Assembly: GCF_011074885.1 (NCBI RefSeq)
Contig: NC_054688.1
Location: forward strand, 372,001-436,000
DNA from: Brettanomyces bruxellensis
Lineage: Eukaryota > Ascomycota > Pichiomycetes > Pichiales > Pichiaceae
Length of the DNA: 64,000 nt
Direction: 5' to 3'
In this document: piece after piece, positions 9,118-20,160 of the stretch
Position numbering within the stretch: position 1 is the first letter of the stretch
How the letters are laid out: every line of letters begins with the position of its first letter
Made by a program: the position numbers and the translations under genes
Notes under the pieces: generated by a model
Seen by the model: only the letters and a program-made list of their open reading frames with translations
Databases searched by the model: none
What the model was told of the DNA's origin: nothing

Positions 9118-11076
9118 ATGTCTTTGGACGAGAATATATCCCGGCTTGTTGACATGGGAATTGAGACAGATATTGCCAAGAAGGCACTTGAAGAAACAGG
9201 AAACCAACTAGATGCCGCGATCAACTCAATTTATTCCAAAAACGATCCGGACCCTCCTAATTATAACGAGGCAGTTCAAGCAAAATACAACGAAGAAAAC
9301 AATTTTCAACATGGTAATGATTCCCGGAATGTTGAGCTTGGAAGTCATATGTCTGCACCAATTGAGATTGATGATGATCTAAAGAATACGCTTTCAAAAT
9401 ATAAGAGCTATGAGAGGGCTCCCATTCAATTGGATGACAGTGATAACATTCATGAAAGTAAAATGGACTACGTGAACTTAGACAGTAGTAGTGGTGAAGG
9501 CACGGGTGGAAATATGATGGGTTGGAGTTCCGAAAACATGGAAGATATCTCTGCAGGGGAGTATAATATGCTTGAGGATGTACTAAGAGAGAAAAGACTA
9601 CCAAATGTTCCAGGCGTGCTTATTCCATTAGGAAGTGACACATTTGAGGGTTATATGGCTCCAGTTTTAATGATATTTGCTCAGATACCTTCTCTTAGGG
9701 ATATCATATTGAAGCACGAGTTTTTTAATTATGGCTTTAGCGCCAATTGGTGGAAAGGACAACCTTGTCTACCAGATTCATTAGCACTACAAGAAATCCA
9801 AAGGTTGGTTGCCTTTTTGAGCTACGATTCAGAAAGGGCATATGCCACCACAAAGCTTTTGTCTGACGCTATTTCCGAAATAGTGGGTGAAGGTTATGAG
9901 TCTGTTTTTGAATTCGTCTCGTTTCTGTACAAACAATTGACTGATATTCTCTCTACGACAAACTGCGATTTTGAAAAACCGCTTTCAAAACTATTTGAAA
10001 CAAAAATACTCTCATTAACTTCAGAGCATCAGGAATCTCACCAATGCTTTACCATTGAGCCAAGTTACTTTCATTCAACCGTATATGGAATAATGCATCG
10101 TCTTTTCTGGGGCAGAGATTTTTCTAATATTGGAAAAAACAGGATGATTAGACCGAGCGATATCCTTACTTTCGTATTTGATGCGGACGGGCAGAATATA
10201 TCCGGCGGCTATCAGCTATCACAGAAATTTTATCCACAAATATACACAGCGCCTCATGAGGATCTTATAAAGGAAAAAATCGAACAATTAAAGGCTTTGC
10301 GAAAGAAATCTGCAGAAATAACTTCCGAGATGCTCCGACTAAGATCATTCAAAGGCAAGAAAGTAAACTCAATGCTTGAGGGTACAATCAATTATTTAGC
10401 GAGAGAGTCGAAACAGAAGGAAGATGCAAAAGGGCAAGAGAAGATAGACACGAATGAGGAAAAGTTTAAGGAAAGCAGCGAAAATGCGGGAATAGCGCCT
10501 AATTTGTCATATTCCCAGGCGGTAAATGAACTTACTTCAATAAGAGACCACATAAATAAAACAATCAAGGAGGATGCTATGAAATTGGAGCAAATTTCAA
10601 AGGAGCAACAAATTGATATATTCGATGTTGAGAAGATTTTAGGGACCGAAACAGAATCTCTTGAGCCGTGGATACTTGTGGGAATTATCTTGAATGATCA
10701 ACAATTCTGTGTGTTGTCGGAGCATGACCACAACATATGGCGATGCTACTTTTTCGACGGTATGAACAACTACGAATATGAGGAAATGCCATTCCAAGAA
10801 CTTCAAAGTCAAGTTAGGGTGTACTCTAAGACAACATTTGAAAGAGGAATGGTTTTGATTTATGTGAGGAAATCGGTATTTGAGGCTAAGTCAGAACCTG
10901 CTAAGAACACCAATCTTGAAAAGTTTATTGAAAAAGACAACAATCAACTAGAAACAGAATTACAAGAATATAAGAAAGAGCATGAAAACATAGAACAGGA
11001 AGATGACATGAATATATCTGACAAAGAAGCAGGAGAAGGTGATGAAACTCAGATAGGGGAGGACTTGATTGATTGA
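9118..11076 (+). CDS. RUP1: RUP1-like UBA/PPxY protein with degenerate USP fold
   Basis: Rup1 bridges the ubiquitin ligase Rsp5 and the deubiquitinase Ubp2. The 652-residue product has a UBA domain at residues about 3-40 (MGIETDIAKKALEETG, then DAAINSIY) and a PPNY motif at 46-49 able to bind Rsp5 WW domains; length matches S. cerevisiae Rup1 (about 670). From about residue 165 it reads like a ubiquitin-specific protease without its catalytic residues. The stretch GYMAPVLMIFAQIPSLRDII lines up with the Cys box, with Gly178 where Cys should be, and is followed by a USP-like LQEIQRLVAFL. Near the C-terminus WRCYFFDG resembles the USP His-box end, but the Gly-His is missing. A coiled-coil-like segment lies at about 380-425, and the tail is acidic. 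The assignment rests on UBA + PPxY + length, and the USP relation is my own visual alignment. Confidence 0.75.
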   Translation: MSLDENISRLVDMGIETDIAKKALEETGNQLDAAINSIYSKNDPDPPNYNEAVQAKYNEENNFQHGNDSRNVELGSHMSAPIEIDDDLKNTLSKYKSYERAPIQLDDSDNIHESKMDYVNLDSSSGEGTGGNMMGWSSENMEDISAGEYNMLEDVLREKRLPNVPGVLIPLGSDTFEGYMAPVLMIFAQIPSLRDIILKHEFFNYGFSANWWKGQPCLPDSLALQEIQRLVAFLSYDSERAYATTKLLSDAISEIVGEGYESVFEFVSFLYKQLTDILSTTNCDFEKPLSKLFETKILSLTSEHQESHQCFTIEPSYFHSTVYGIMHRLFWGRDFSNIGKNRMIRPSDILTFVFDADGQNISGGYQLSQKFYPQIYTAPHEDLIKEKIEQLKALRKKSAEITSEMLRLRSFKGKKVNSMLEGTINYLARESKQKEDAKGQEKIDTNEEKFKESSENAGIAPNLSYSQAVNELTSIRDHINKTIKEDAMKLEQISKEQQIDIFDVEKILGTETESLEPWILVGIILNDQQFCVLSEHDHNIWRCYFFDGMNNYEYEEMPFQELQSQVRVYSKTTFERGMVLIYVRKSVFEAKSEPAKNTNLEKFIEKDNNQLETELQEYKKEHENIEQEDDMNISDKEAGEGDETQIGEDLID

Positions 11077-11581
11077 GAAACACATCTACTTAATTACAGA
11101 CCAGTTTGATATATATATGCCTTAACAGTAACGAATTTCTTATTGATTGTTGAATTTGTCAACATGCTAGAACAATGGACTGTTAATCGGTAGAAAGAAT
11201 GTGATGGCAAGATGTCATACGAATAAATACCACAGGCTCTGAAAGTTTGACTTTTCTTTATAGCCTTAATTTATGATAATATTACGTAATTTCAGTAGAC
11301 TGAGATTGGCAGCCTTGTTTTAATTTGCTTTCTACCTGATTAGTGGGAAATTGGAAAGACCTTAGTGCCTCGGGGAAAATTTTTTTCATTTTTCGACTAA
11401 TTGGCAAGGCGTGCAAAGATTGAATTTCTGATGGTTTTCATTTGCGAGAAAAAAAGGGTGGGGTCTGATTCTTAGCGAACATTTTACATTAAACCATAAT
11501 CATCAGACACACAACACTAAGAGCATAATTAATTAGTTTAGGGGAACATAGTTATACATAAAAGGTGCAAGTAGTTTGGAG
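11077..11581. other. Intergenic RUP1 / TUF1
   Basis: 505 bases holding the RUP1 3' end and the TUF1 promoter. The A/T tracts at 11374-11395 are the only noticeable element. No RNA gene seen. Confidence 0.5.
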
Positions 11582-13078
11582 ATGATGTATGGACGTTTAC
11601 TTTCGAACGCATTTCGTGTTGCCAGAACTGGAATTTTCAAGCAGACACGTAAGTATTGACAATTTTGAAAAGAATGCGTTGTATGTGTGCGATAATGCTC
11701 AATAAGGGGGAAAATTGAGCATACTTTCAACATCGTGAGCCTACTGGTGGATCGCATTTGGTAATCTACAGGGCCATTATTTTTTCCCATTGACATGTAC
11801 ATTGCTCTGGCTTTCAAAGATGTATACTAACATAAAACACTATTTGTATCAGTTTCTGCTTCAAAAGTCAGATTCGCAGCCACCTTCACAAGAAACAAGC
11901 CACACGTCAACATAGGTACAATTGGCCATGTTGACCATGGTAAGACAACCTTGACCGCTGCAATTACGAAGATTCTTTCGGAAAAAGGTGATGCTAAGTT
12001 CTTGGACTACTCGTCGATCGATAAGGCCCCAGAAGAAAAAGCAAGAGGTATCACTATTTCCACTGCCCATGTTGAATACGAAACTGATAAGAGACATTAC
12101 TCGCATGTGGACTGCCCGGGCCATCAGGATTACATCAAGAACATGATTACAGGTGCTGCTCAGATGGATGGTGCAATTATTGTTGTTGCTGCTACTGATG
12201 GATCGATGCCTCAAACCAGAGAGCACTTACTTTTGGCCAGACAAGTTGGTGTTCAGAAGGTTGTGGTTTATGTCAACAAGGTCGATCAGGTTGATGACAA
12301 GGAAATGCTTGAATTGGTTGAAATGGAGATGCGTGACCTATTGACCGAGTACGGTTTTGACGGTGAGCACACTCCTGTTATCTTTGGATCAGCCCTAATG
12401 GCTTTGCAAGGCAAGGAGGACAAGATCGGAAAGGAATCTGTTTTGAAACTGTTGGATGCCATCGACTCGTGGATCCCAACTCCAAAGAGAGACTTGGAAA
12501 AGCCATTTATGATGCCAATAGACGAGGTTTTCTCTATTTCCGGTAGAGGTACCGTCGTTTCTGGTACTGTTGAAAGGGGTATCTTGAAGCCAGGTCAGGA
12601 AATTGAGGTCCTGGGAGGAAAAGAGAAGCCTCTAAAGACCACCGTCACTTCTATTGAGATGTATCACAAGTCTTTGGGTGAGGCTGAAGCTGGTGACACT
12701 CCAGGTATTTTGCTGAGAGGTGTGAAGAAGGATCAGGTCACCAGAGGTATGGTTTTGGCCGAGCCAGGTAGCTGCAAGGCCTACCAGAAGTGCTTGGCAT
12801 CCATCTACATCTTGACTAAGGAAGAGGGAGGAAGACACACACCATTTGGCGAGAACTACAGGCCTCAGATGTACTTGAGGACTTCCAATGTGAACGTTAC
12901 TTTGAAGTTCCCAAGCACCGAAAAGGACCACTCGAAGCAGGTCATGCCAGGAGACAATGTTGAGATGGTTCTCGAGTTGTTGTATCCAATTGTCATGGAG
13001 CATGGTCAGAGATTCAACTTGAGAGAGTCCGGAAAAACCGTCGGTACTGGTATGATCACCAGGGTTTATGAAAAATAA
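11582..13078 (+). CDS. TUF1: TUF1, mitochondrial translation factor EF-Tu, one intron
   Basis: Tuf1 carries aminoacyl-tRNA to the mitochondrial ribosome at the cost of GTP. The gene has two exons, 11582-11648 and 11853-13078, giving 430 residues (S. cerevisiae about 437). Exon 1 encodes a basic, hydroxylated presequence ([17 protein letters not shown]) with no acidic residue. The frame continues across the junction into [20 protein letters not shown] and then the G1 motif GHVDHGKTT. Further motifs are DCPGHQDY (G3) and NKVDQ (G4), followed by EF-Tu domains 2 and 3 ending in GTGMITRV. A second ATG directly follows the first. Codon use is much more biased than in its neighbours (TTG, GGT and AAG preferred), as expected of a highly expressed gene. 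Recognition and splicing model are both strong. Confidence 0.95.
11649..11852 (+). other. TUF1: Spliceosomal intron of TUF1
   Basis: 204 bases. Donor GTAAGT at 11649-11654, perfect branch-point sequence TACTAAC at 11825-11831, acceptor ATCAG ending at 11852. Without it the conserved N-terminus of EF-Tu has no start codon. The intron interrupts a leucine codon inside the targeting presequence. Confidence 0.93.
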
Positions 13079-15206
13079 ACGAGAACGCATGTCGAAGAAC
13101 ACACACAAACGTATAAATGCACATGATGCAGTTTCTGTGTTTTTTCCGGCGTTTGCTGCCATCTGTTAGCTGCTCTTTATTTATATGTTTCCGATCTTTG
13201 TTAGCTTTTTCTTTTTTTTCACTTTTTTTCCCCAGCCTCTTCGTCTATCTCGTCTCTATCATGATGGCTATCTTTGCTCATGAATGCCTTTTGACAGCGT
13301 CTTTTTTGCTCCTTTCAAAGAGTGTAATTCTCTTCCTTTATAAGTGCCGGTTGCCTTGCTCGGCAAAACAACCGTGCACCAGCAGGACGGACATATTTTC
13401 TGTATATACACATAACGAAGCCGGCTTTTAAGGGGGACAACAATCAATATACATTTTATTCAATCCAATAGGAATTGCCGTAGGTTGTGGAGAACAATAA
13501 AACGGGAAATTACTTCCAGAGGTAGTAGAGTAAGCAGCAGGTTTCTCCACACTGTAAAGAACTCGGGGTCAAATATGGATATTCTCCAGTGGAAGATTAT
13601 TTTTTACATGTGTGAAAAACAAACAGATTCATGAACTCCTACAAGTATTTCCGTGATTACTATGTACTTATTTTCATCGGAATGCACACAATCGCTTAAA
13701 AGTGTAGAAGGGGTGGTGCTTTTAGGAATTGATGAAACACGGATTGAATAGTTTGATCACGAACTTACGATCCTTCAAGGCCTTTCCCGGAAATCCGTAC
13801 ATTCTGCGAAACATGGCTAAATTTGAACTGATTGTGGAAACAATAGGAGTGTAGACGCTGCAAAATTGTTACATTTTGCTCTTGACAAAATTGTGATCCT
13901 ATCACATCCGAACACCTGAATTGAAACCTCACCGATTGACGAATCAATGAGCAGATATTTCTTGCCCCATGTCGTCTGCCGAAACACCGGACAAAAACGG
14001 AAACAAGTAATTGCAGCAATGCCTACGGATTAATTCTCCTCTGTGAAAATAATATGTATTTTTAGTACAACACTTGCGCGAAAAAATAGGTTCTGCGGTT
14101 GAAAACTGTTATTTCCGGTATAGTGGGGTGTTTTTATTTCCTTGGCAATATGCAAATTTTTTTTCTTTATTGAAAAAATTTTATGGGAAAACGGAAAGCA
14201 GCATCACACAAAAGCTTTCCTAATAGTCGAAATCTCCGTGTGCTTCCAAAAAAAAGAAGAGAAAAGTCGCAGAAAAGCAAAAAGAATTCATACAATAAAA
14301 ATAAAAATTTGCGCAGCATGGTGTGTGCGCACAGCACAGGTCAAATAAATAATTAATCGATATGGAATGCACGGAATAAACACGGCTTCTATTTCTTTAG
14401 GCTGCTTCCACGTCAAAACAGGGTAAAACAAGCATACAATCCGGCAATATAGAGGAGGAAGACCACAGAAAAGTAAAAGGAAGTGGTGATGATTTTTTTT
14501 TACTAATAATTCTTGGGATAGATATAATATTTGGATATATACCTCAGTGGAAAGCAATACCTCAAGAAAATCCATTGCTTTAAGCGGCTTGGTTATATGT
14601 TATTGATACCAAGAGTAAAATTATTCCTTAGCTGATATTCCATTTTTCCGCATCGTGAGGCTTTCCCTCCCATTAGTTTCTATATAACTCGGCCCGGAAA
14701 ATTGTTATCGGAAGAGAATTTTCATATCCACATCATCCGATTGATGGGGCTTGGTACAAGTAATACGCTTGTAAGGAGTAAAATAGTACAATTTTAACTT
14801 TCCTGCAAAAGCAGAAAAGGAAGGGGTGGGTAACCGGATTAATAGTGGAAAAAACCGGAAGATTCAGAAATTTGCTTTTAGGTTAGCGGGCTTCAAAAAT
14901 TTAGCTATGATTGCTAGTAGTTCTAACGAATGACTTCTGTTCTGAAAACGGGGAATGAATAGATTTTGGGTTTACAAACTCTGTAACACACACACAAAAA
15001 TAAGTTAATCCGAAAGAAAAATTTTATTAACCATAAAAATGATTGTTACGAGAAAATAATGCAGTCTGCTTTTTTAATGGGGAGCGAACCTGGGGGACAA
15101 TCCAATTTCCAGAATAACTCGATAACTTTCCACACAAGATTTTATATAGAAAACTGCTACGGTCTAGCACTACCCGCGCTCTCGTGCGAAGAATAGTTTT
15201 TCCTTC

Positions 15207-15275
15207 TGCACAGCCTGCCACAAATTCTCCGTAAACCTTTTTATGCATTTCCACTGCATCTTTTTCCGGAGTTGG
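15207..15275 (+). promoter_or_regulatory. Conserved distal promoter block, HXT copy A
   Basis: Begins TGCACAGCCTG and ends TTTTCCGGAGTTGG. The same landmarks occur at 19380-19469 before copy B (TGCACAGCCTG to TTTTCCGGAGTCGG). The block starts 784 bases before the copy A ATG and 781 before the copy B ATG. The CCGGA words resemble part of Rgt1-type sites, but the factor is unknown. Confidence 0.55.
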
Positions 15276-15759
15276 TTAGGTAGCACGCATTTGGAACCGT
15301 ATTGCTTAAGTTGTAGAACCTACAAGAAGTCGCCTACAGGATGTACAAACAAACAATTGATTGAGGGTAATTTCATAATTCACATCAATGCCCATATTTA
15401 TCAAAAAAGTAAGGCTGATACTAGGGAAAATATACATACAATCACATTATGAATTAGGATAAATGATTCGATTTCATGAACTTACAACATAGTATGTTGA
15501 ATGTCATTGTTGCTGCTGCTTTATCAAACCTTTTTCCGTGATGGTGGGGAATATTAGCTCAAATATTATACAACAACTCAGGCAAGAACAACAATTTCCA
15601 TTGTACTTTGAGGTGGAGACATACAAAATCATGCTTCCGAGATAGTTTCAACAATAATGCCAAGAAGAATACAATGCGGCTGAAAATGAAATGACTGGGA
15701 TTTAAAAACATTTGAACAATGGGAGTTGTGCAAGTGATGGGGACATATTGTTCACGACT

Positions 15760-15796
15760 TACCCCACAGAAATCAGCCTTGACAGGATTTCCCGTA
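15760..15796 (+). promoter_or_regulatory. Conserved proximal promoter block, HXT copy A
   Basis: TACCCCACAG at 15760-15769 and AGGATTTCCCGTA at 15784-15796. Both words recur before copy B at 19927 and 19951 with the same 24-base spacing and nearly the same distance to the TATA box (76 against 75 bases). CCCCAC resembles a Mig1 (glucose repression) core. Confidence 0.6.
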
Positions 15797-15859
15797 GAAT
15801 GTTTTTCCTCACAGCCTAATTAAACCGGTTCCTATCCTTTACTACACAGTTTTCCCAGG

Positions 15860-15868
15860 TATAAATAG
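15860..15868 (+). promoter_or_regulatory. TATA box of HXT copy A
   Basis: TATAAATAG, about 131 bases before the ATG at 15991. The equivalents of copies B and C lie 135 and 140 bases before their ATGs. Confidence 0.65.
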
Positions 15869-15990
15869 TGGTAAATACGCAAAACTTTGAACAGAAGTTT
15901 CAATGTATACAGCACGTAGAAAAGAAAGAATTCTTCCCTCATCACAGATTATTCTTTCAATATCAGAGAGTAATTTATATTTTAGTAACT

Positions 15991-17667
15991 ATGTCTTCCT
16001 CGGAAATTAGCTCCAAACCATCTGGCCAGCAAGACACTGGTCAGAAGAAGGCAGCTGCACTATCGTCTGATGACACATTTGAGGACAGAAATCAATTAAA
16101 GCAAGAACTTGATGAAGCTCCTGTTGAACCAGTGGCAGCTCCTGTTGAAAATAAATCATCATACCTTTTTGCTGGTGTGATGTGTCTTCTTATTGCATTC
16201 GGTGGTTTTGTTTTTGGTTGGGATACGGGTACCATTTCCGGTTTCGTGAACATGCCAGATTTCTTGAAAAGGTTCGGTCAATGGTCTGATGCTGATAACG
16301 AGTACTACTTGAGTAAGGTCAGAACAGGTTTGATTGTTTCCATTTTCAACATTGGTTGTGCTTTCGGAGGTGTTACACTCGCTAAGACAGGTGATATTTA
16401 CGGAAGAAAGAAAGGTTTGATGGTTACTATGGTTATTTACATTGTTGGTATTATCATCCAAATTGCTTCCAGCAGTTCATGGATTCAATATTTCATTGGA
16501 AGAATTGTTTCAGGTTTTGCTGTTGGTTCGATTTCTATTTTGTGCCCAATGTTCATTTCCGAGACTTCTCCAAAGGCTATCAGAGGTACATGTGTTTCAT
16601 CGTATCAGTTGATGATCACCTTGGGTATCTTCTTGGGTTACTGTACTGATTACGGTACTTATCACAACTATGATGACTCCAGACAGTGGAGAATTCCATT
16701 AGGTCTTTGCTTTGCTTGGGCTTTGTTTATGATCTTCGGTATGACTTTGATGCCAGAATCACCAAGATTCCTTATTGAGAAGAAGAGAATGGAAGAGGCC
16801 AAGAAATCAGTTGGTAAGGTTAACAAATGTGCACCAGATTCGGACTTTACTCTTCAGGAAGTTAACCGTATTATTGATGCTATCGAGACAGAAGCTCTTG
16901 CAGGTAATGCTTCTTGGGGAGAGTTGTTCACAGGTAAGCCAAAGATTTTCTACCGTTTGGTTATGGGTATCATGCTTCAATCTCTTCAGCAATTGACAGG
17001 TGATAACTATTTCTTCTACTACGGTACTACGATTTTCAAGTCTGTTGGTTTGACAGACTCGTTTGAAACATCTATCATTCTTGGTGTTGTCAACTTTGGA
17101 TCCACCTTCCCATCTCTTTACATTGTCGATAAGTTTGGAAGAAGATGGACGCTTCTTATTGGCTGTGTTGGTATGCTTGTTTGTCTTGTTATCTTTGCCT
17201 CTCTTGGTGTTAAGACCTTATACAAGGGTGCTTACGGTGTTGATCCAAACACATCTGCAGGTGACGCTATGATTTTCCTTGCATGTTTGTACATTTTCTT
17301 CTTTGCTACCACCTGGGGCCCAACTGTTTACGTTGTTGTTTCCGAAACTTATCCATTGAGAATCAGAGCTAAGGGTATGGGATTGGCACAGTCTGCTAAC
17401 TGGCTATGGGGATTCTTGATTGCATTCTTCACTCCATTCATTACAGGTGCTATTCACTTTGCATACGGTTACGTGTTCTTTGGATGTGTTGTGTTCGCAT
17501 TTTTCTACGTTGCTACCTGTGTTCCAGAAACCAAAGGTCTCTCATTGGAAGATGTTGATGAGCTTTACAGACATTTCACTCCAGGTACTGCCTTCCTCTC
17601 AAAGTTTTCTAATGCTAATAAAGCTAAAGAACTGGCTGAAGAGGGAGAGGTCGCCCAGAAAGCTTAA
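15991..17667 (+). CDS. HXT-type hexose transporter, tandem copy A
   Basis: Facilitative hexose permease of the plasma membrane, 558 residues with 12 predicted spans. Polar N-terminal tail of about 55 residues, then [10 protein letters not shown] (GWDTG 76-80), [25 protein letters not shown] in TM7 (Asp338), DKFGRRW and PETKGLSLE before a hydrophilic tail. The [12 protein letters not shown] motif is the form of S. cerevisiae Hxt glucose transporters, so glucose is the likely main substrate. The frame is open upstream to a GTG at 15868, but the first ATG is 15991 and gives an N-terminus (MSSSEISSK) that matches copies B and C. Copies A and B have the same length and can be aligned at a constant offset of 4170 bases without gaps. 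A-specific residues include VYVVV and the tail [18 protein letters not shown]. Confidence 0.93.
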   Translation: MSSSEISSKPSGQQDTGQKKAAALSSDDTFEDRNQLKQELDEAPVEPVAAPVENKSSYLFAGVMCLLIAFGGFVFGWDTGTISGFVNMPDFLKRFGQWSDADNEYYLSKVRTGLIVSIFNIGCAFGGVTLAKTGDIYGRKKGLMVTMVIYIVGIIIQIASSSSWIQYFIGRIVSGFAVGSISILCPMFISETSPKAIRGTCVSSYQLMITLGIFLGYCTDYGTYHNYDDSRQWRIPLGLCFAWALFMIFGMTLMPESPRFLIEKKRMEEAKKSVGKVNKCAPDSDFTLQEVNRIIDAIETEALAGNASWGELFTGKPKIFYRLVMGIMLQSLQQLTGDNYFFYYGTTIFKSVGLTDSFETSIILGVVNFGSTFPSLYIVDKFGRRWTLLIGCVGMLVCLVIFASLGVKTLYKGAYGVDPNTSAGDAMIFLACLYIFFFATTWGPTVYVVVSETYPLRIRAKGMGLAQSANWLWGFLIAFFTPFITGAIHFAYGYVFFGCVVFAFFYVATCVPETKGLSLEDVDELYRHFTPGTAFLSKFSNANKAKELAEEGEVAQKA

Positions 17668-19379
17668 TTTTTTATTTGATTTTGAGGTTATTGCTATACT
17701 GCTTGTTCATTTATTTCCCTCCGATTTGAGAAGTTTTTATGATTATTTAATGACTCTTATTGATTATTCAATGATTAAATTTTAATAAACGTTTTTGTCA
17801 AGCTATCATGAAGTTTAAAATGTCATTTGTACCGTAATTAAGCTTGCATTACGGAATATACCTTAACTTTGGGTTGATAAAATTATCCGAGGAGGTTTAT
17901 TTGCCCGAAAATTGACTGATGTCATTAGTATGCATGTGATAAGAACTTTGATTCATCAAGTCGCAATTATTCCAAGATCTCGGAAATAAGTTAAAATACA
18001 GATTTCGGGGAGATCTCAATTTTGTATTCCTAATCGATATTTAAGTTGTTGCTATATTCATGAAAAATATACTTGAGATGCATTAGATTTCTAGTTTAAA
18101 TACATAGCATCAATTGTGATGAACTTCCTAAAATATTCTAATTCGAAAATTTGTCAAAAATGGATGAGAAATGAAAGCAAATGCAGATATGCATCGAAAA
18201 GATAACCCCTTTGTTAATGAATTAAAGCCTTTATTATTCAAAACTTACAATTCGCTTACTTTTGCAGTACGAAAACAAAGATCTATCGAAATATGCGAAG
18301 AACTGATGATATTATGCTCATTAAAAAACAAGAAGGCAAGATGATTTATGCAATACCTTTATGGAAAGTCTAATATGCAAAGTTTCACAGCAAACGATAC
18401 GGAAACAAATAACCTCTAGAATGAACATTGACATAGATTAAACATGATATTTCTCGGGAAACCATCCAACCGATTAGTAGGCAACTAATGGCAGCCAAGA
18501 CTTAAAAGTACAACTTTTTTTCAGTCTGATCTTTGTGAACCGTAGGCTCTTAAAAAATTAATCCGAAATACGGATAAACTCTCAAAAATTTTTTCCTGTA
18601 CAGTTTCGCTTGGGGAACCGTACCTAAAACATTAAAAAACTGTAGACCATAGGTTGTGAAAAGGTATGAAAGTACAGTAAAAATACAACGGTTAATGATG
18701 ATACAAGGTTGAATTATTAAAGGGGCACCTTAGGAACAAAAATTTAAAGGGTGAACAACTCTAATGGAGGAATGTTCGAACTTTTACTGCGGTGGACACA
18801 TCCTGGAGTGTGAAACAAAATTTAATGAAAAATCAAACGGGAAAATTTAAAATGGGAATGAAATTTGGGCACGGAACTCTCGGAAAAGATAGGTGACAGC
18901 ATCTTCATTATCCAGTAGAAGGTATTTCATAACTTGTAAACAAACCTTGTATGTGCTAACTGCGTGATGGTTAAGAACAAAGTGCCAATTAATCTTCGGA
19001 ATTAATGATGACCGGATTAAATAAAGATGCGAAACGGAACATTGTATGGAATTACTTTGAGGATAACGTTTTCTAAAATTGATGGAATGTTCAGTTGTAG
19101 AACTCAAGCCAATGTAATTAATTTTAAGGCATTGCTTCCTAAACTAATTTATTGCTCTTACTATCAAAGTGCGAGTAGAGACAAACACTTTAAGGTTATT
19201 GTAAGCTACATTCTACCTATTCTTAGTTAATGAATAAAATATGCTTTTTACTCAGTTCAAACAGGATCCGAATCTATTTTCCGGAACAATGCGGGGTGTT
19301 CTCCGCAAAGAACCCTAGCTTAAAAAAGGACTGCGGTCAACTTCATTCCGTAATATCGCTTGACACCATTTCTCGGAAC

Positions 19380-19469
19380 TGCACAGCCTGTCAAGAATCC
19401 TCCGCAATCCATTTTTTTCAATGAATTTCCAGAATATATGACCCATCTGGTATATTTTTCCGGAGTCGG
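19380..19469 (+). promoter_or_regulatory. Conserved distal promoter block, HXT copy B
   Basis: TGCACAGCCTG at 19380-19390 through TTTTCCGGAGTCGG ending at 19469. It corresponds to 15207-15275 of copy A, with about 20 extra bases in the middle. Confidence 0.55.
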
Positions 19470-19926
19470 CTCGGCGCCTATTTTGTATCATATTATCTAT
19501 CATGCAGTGGCGAAACACGTATATGCTTCATGAATACGAGCCTACAGCAAAACAGAGTCTACAGACTCTGGAAAACGAATTACTAGATTTAGTTTTGTAT
19601 ATATAACAAAGTACTACCGTAGACCTAAACATACAGGGAGAAAAGCCATAAAATAACCTTGTCTTGGGACAATTTATCAATCAAAATTCTTTCTCGATCT
19701 CTGGGATTAAAGCAGCAATGCCCTATAATAATTGTTCCGTATTTTAAAATATTGCAAACAAATAGCATTGTTTGTGGAGTTTCAACATCCTAAACTGGAC
19801 TTTTCTTAAAAAAAGAGCAACATACTTGCCAAGCTGTGTTCAATATTACTAACACATGATTTATTGTTTTAGAGCAAGTTAAACAATAATGCATAACCAA
19901 TAAATAATGCTGCATTGTTTTAAGAA

Positions 19927-19963
19927 TACCCCACAGGAGGGGAACTCGATAGGATTTCCCGTA
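19927..19963 (+). promoter_or_regulatory. Conserved proximal promoter block, HXT copy B
   Basis: TACCCCACAG at 19927-19936 and AGGATTTCCCGTA at 19951-19963, the same order and spacing as in copy A. Confidence 0.6.
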
Positions 19964-20025
19964 AAAGGTGGTAATTCACATCCTAAACTAGCCGGGAGCT
20001 GAAGCTTCTGGTCTGAAGTAAACAG

Positions 20026-20033
20026 TATAAATA
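20026..20033 (+). promoter_or_regulatory. TATA box of HXT copy B
   Basis: TATAAATA, 135 bases before the ATG at 20161. Confidence 0.65.
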
Positions 20034-20160
20034 CAGAGCGACAAGGCAACAAACCTTACATCCGTTTGCGTGAGTCGTTACAATTAATCTTTTTATGTTT
20101 CATTAATCATTCGCTGCAAATATTCTTTAAGTTAGTAAAGCAAGTCAAACTTTAATTATA

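Larger units (their letters stand above)
13079..15990. other. 2.9-kb gene-free region: TUF1 3' flank and promoter of HXT copy A
   Basis: No coding sequence I can support. The first few hundred bases are T-rich TUF1 3' flank. The rest is AT-rich with scattered CCGGA/TCCGG words. Blocks shared with the promoter of HXT copy B lie at 15207-15275 and 15760-15796, and a TATA box at 15860. The size is large for a yeast promoter and would allow a non-coding transcript, for which I have no direct evidence. Confidence 0.6.
17668..20160. other. 2.5-kb gene-free region: promoter of HXT copy B
   Basis: No supportable gene. AT-rich, with elements shared with the other copies: GGGGTGTTCTCCGCAAA at 19293-19309 and CGGTCAACTTC at 19334-19344 (both with counterparts before copy C), and the two blocks shared with copy A. 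The first 1.5 kb carry nothing I can name. Confidence 0.6.

Noticed and set aside
13117..13431. 104-codon frame after TUF1
   Set aside because: T-rich 3' flank; composition explains the Phe/Leu/Ser-rich translation.
15868..15990. In-frame upstream extension of HXT copy A
   Set aside because: It begins with GTG, has no ATG, lies in the leader right after the TATA box and is absent from copies B and C.
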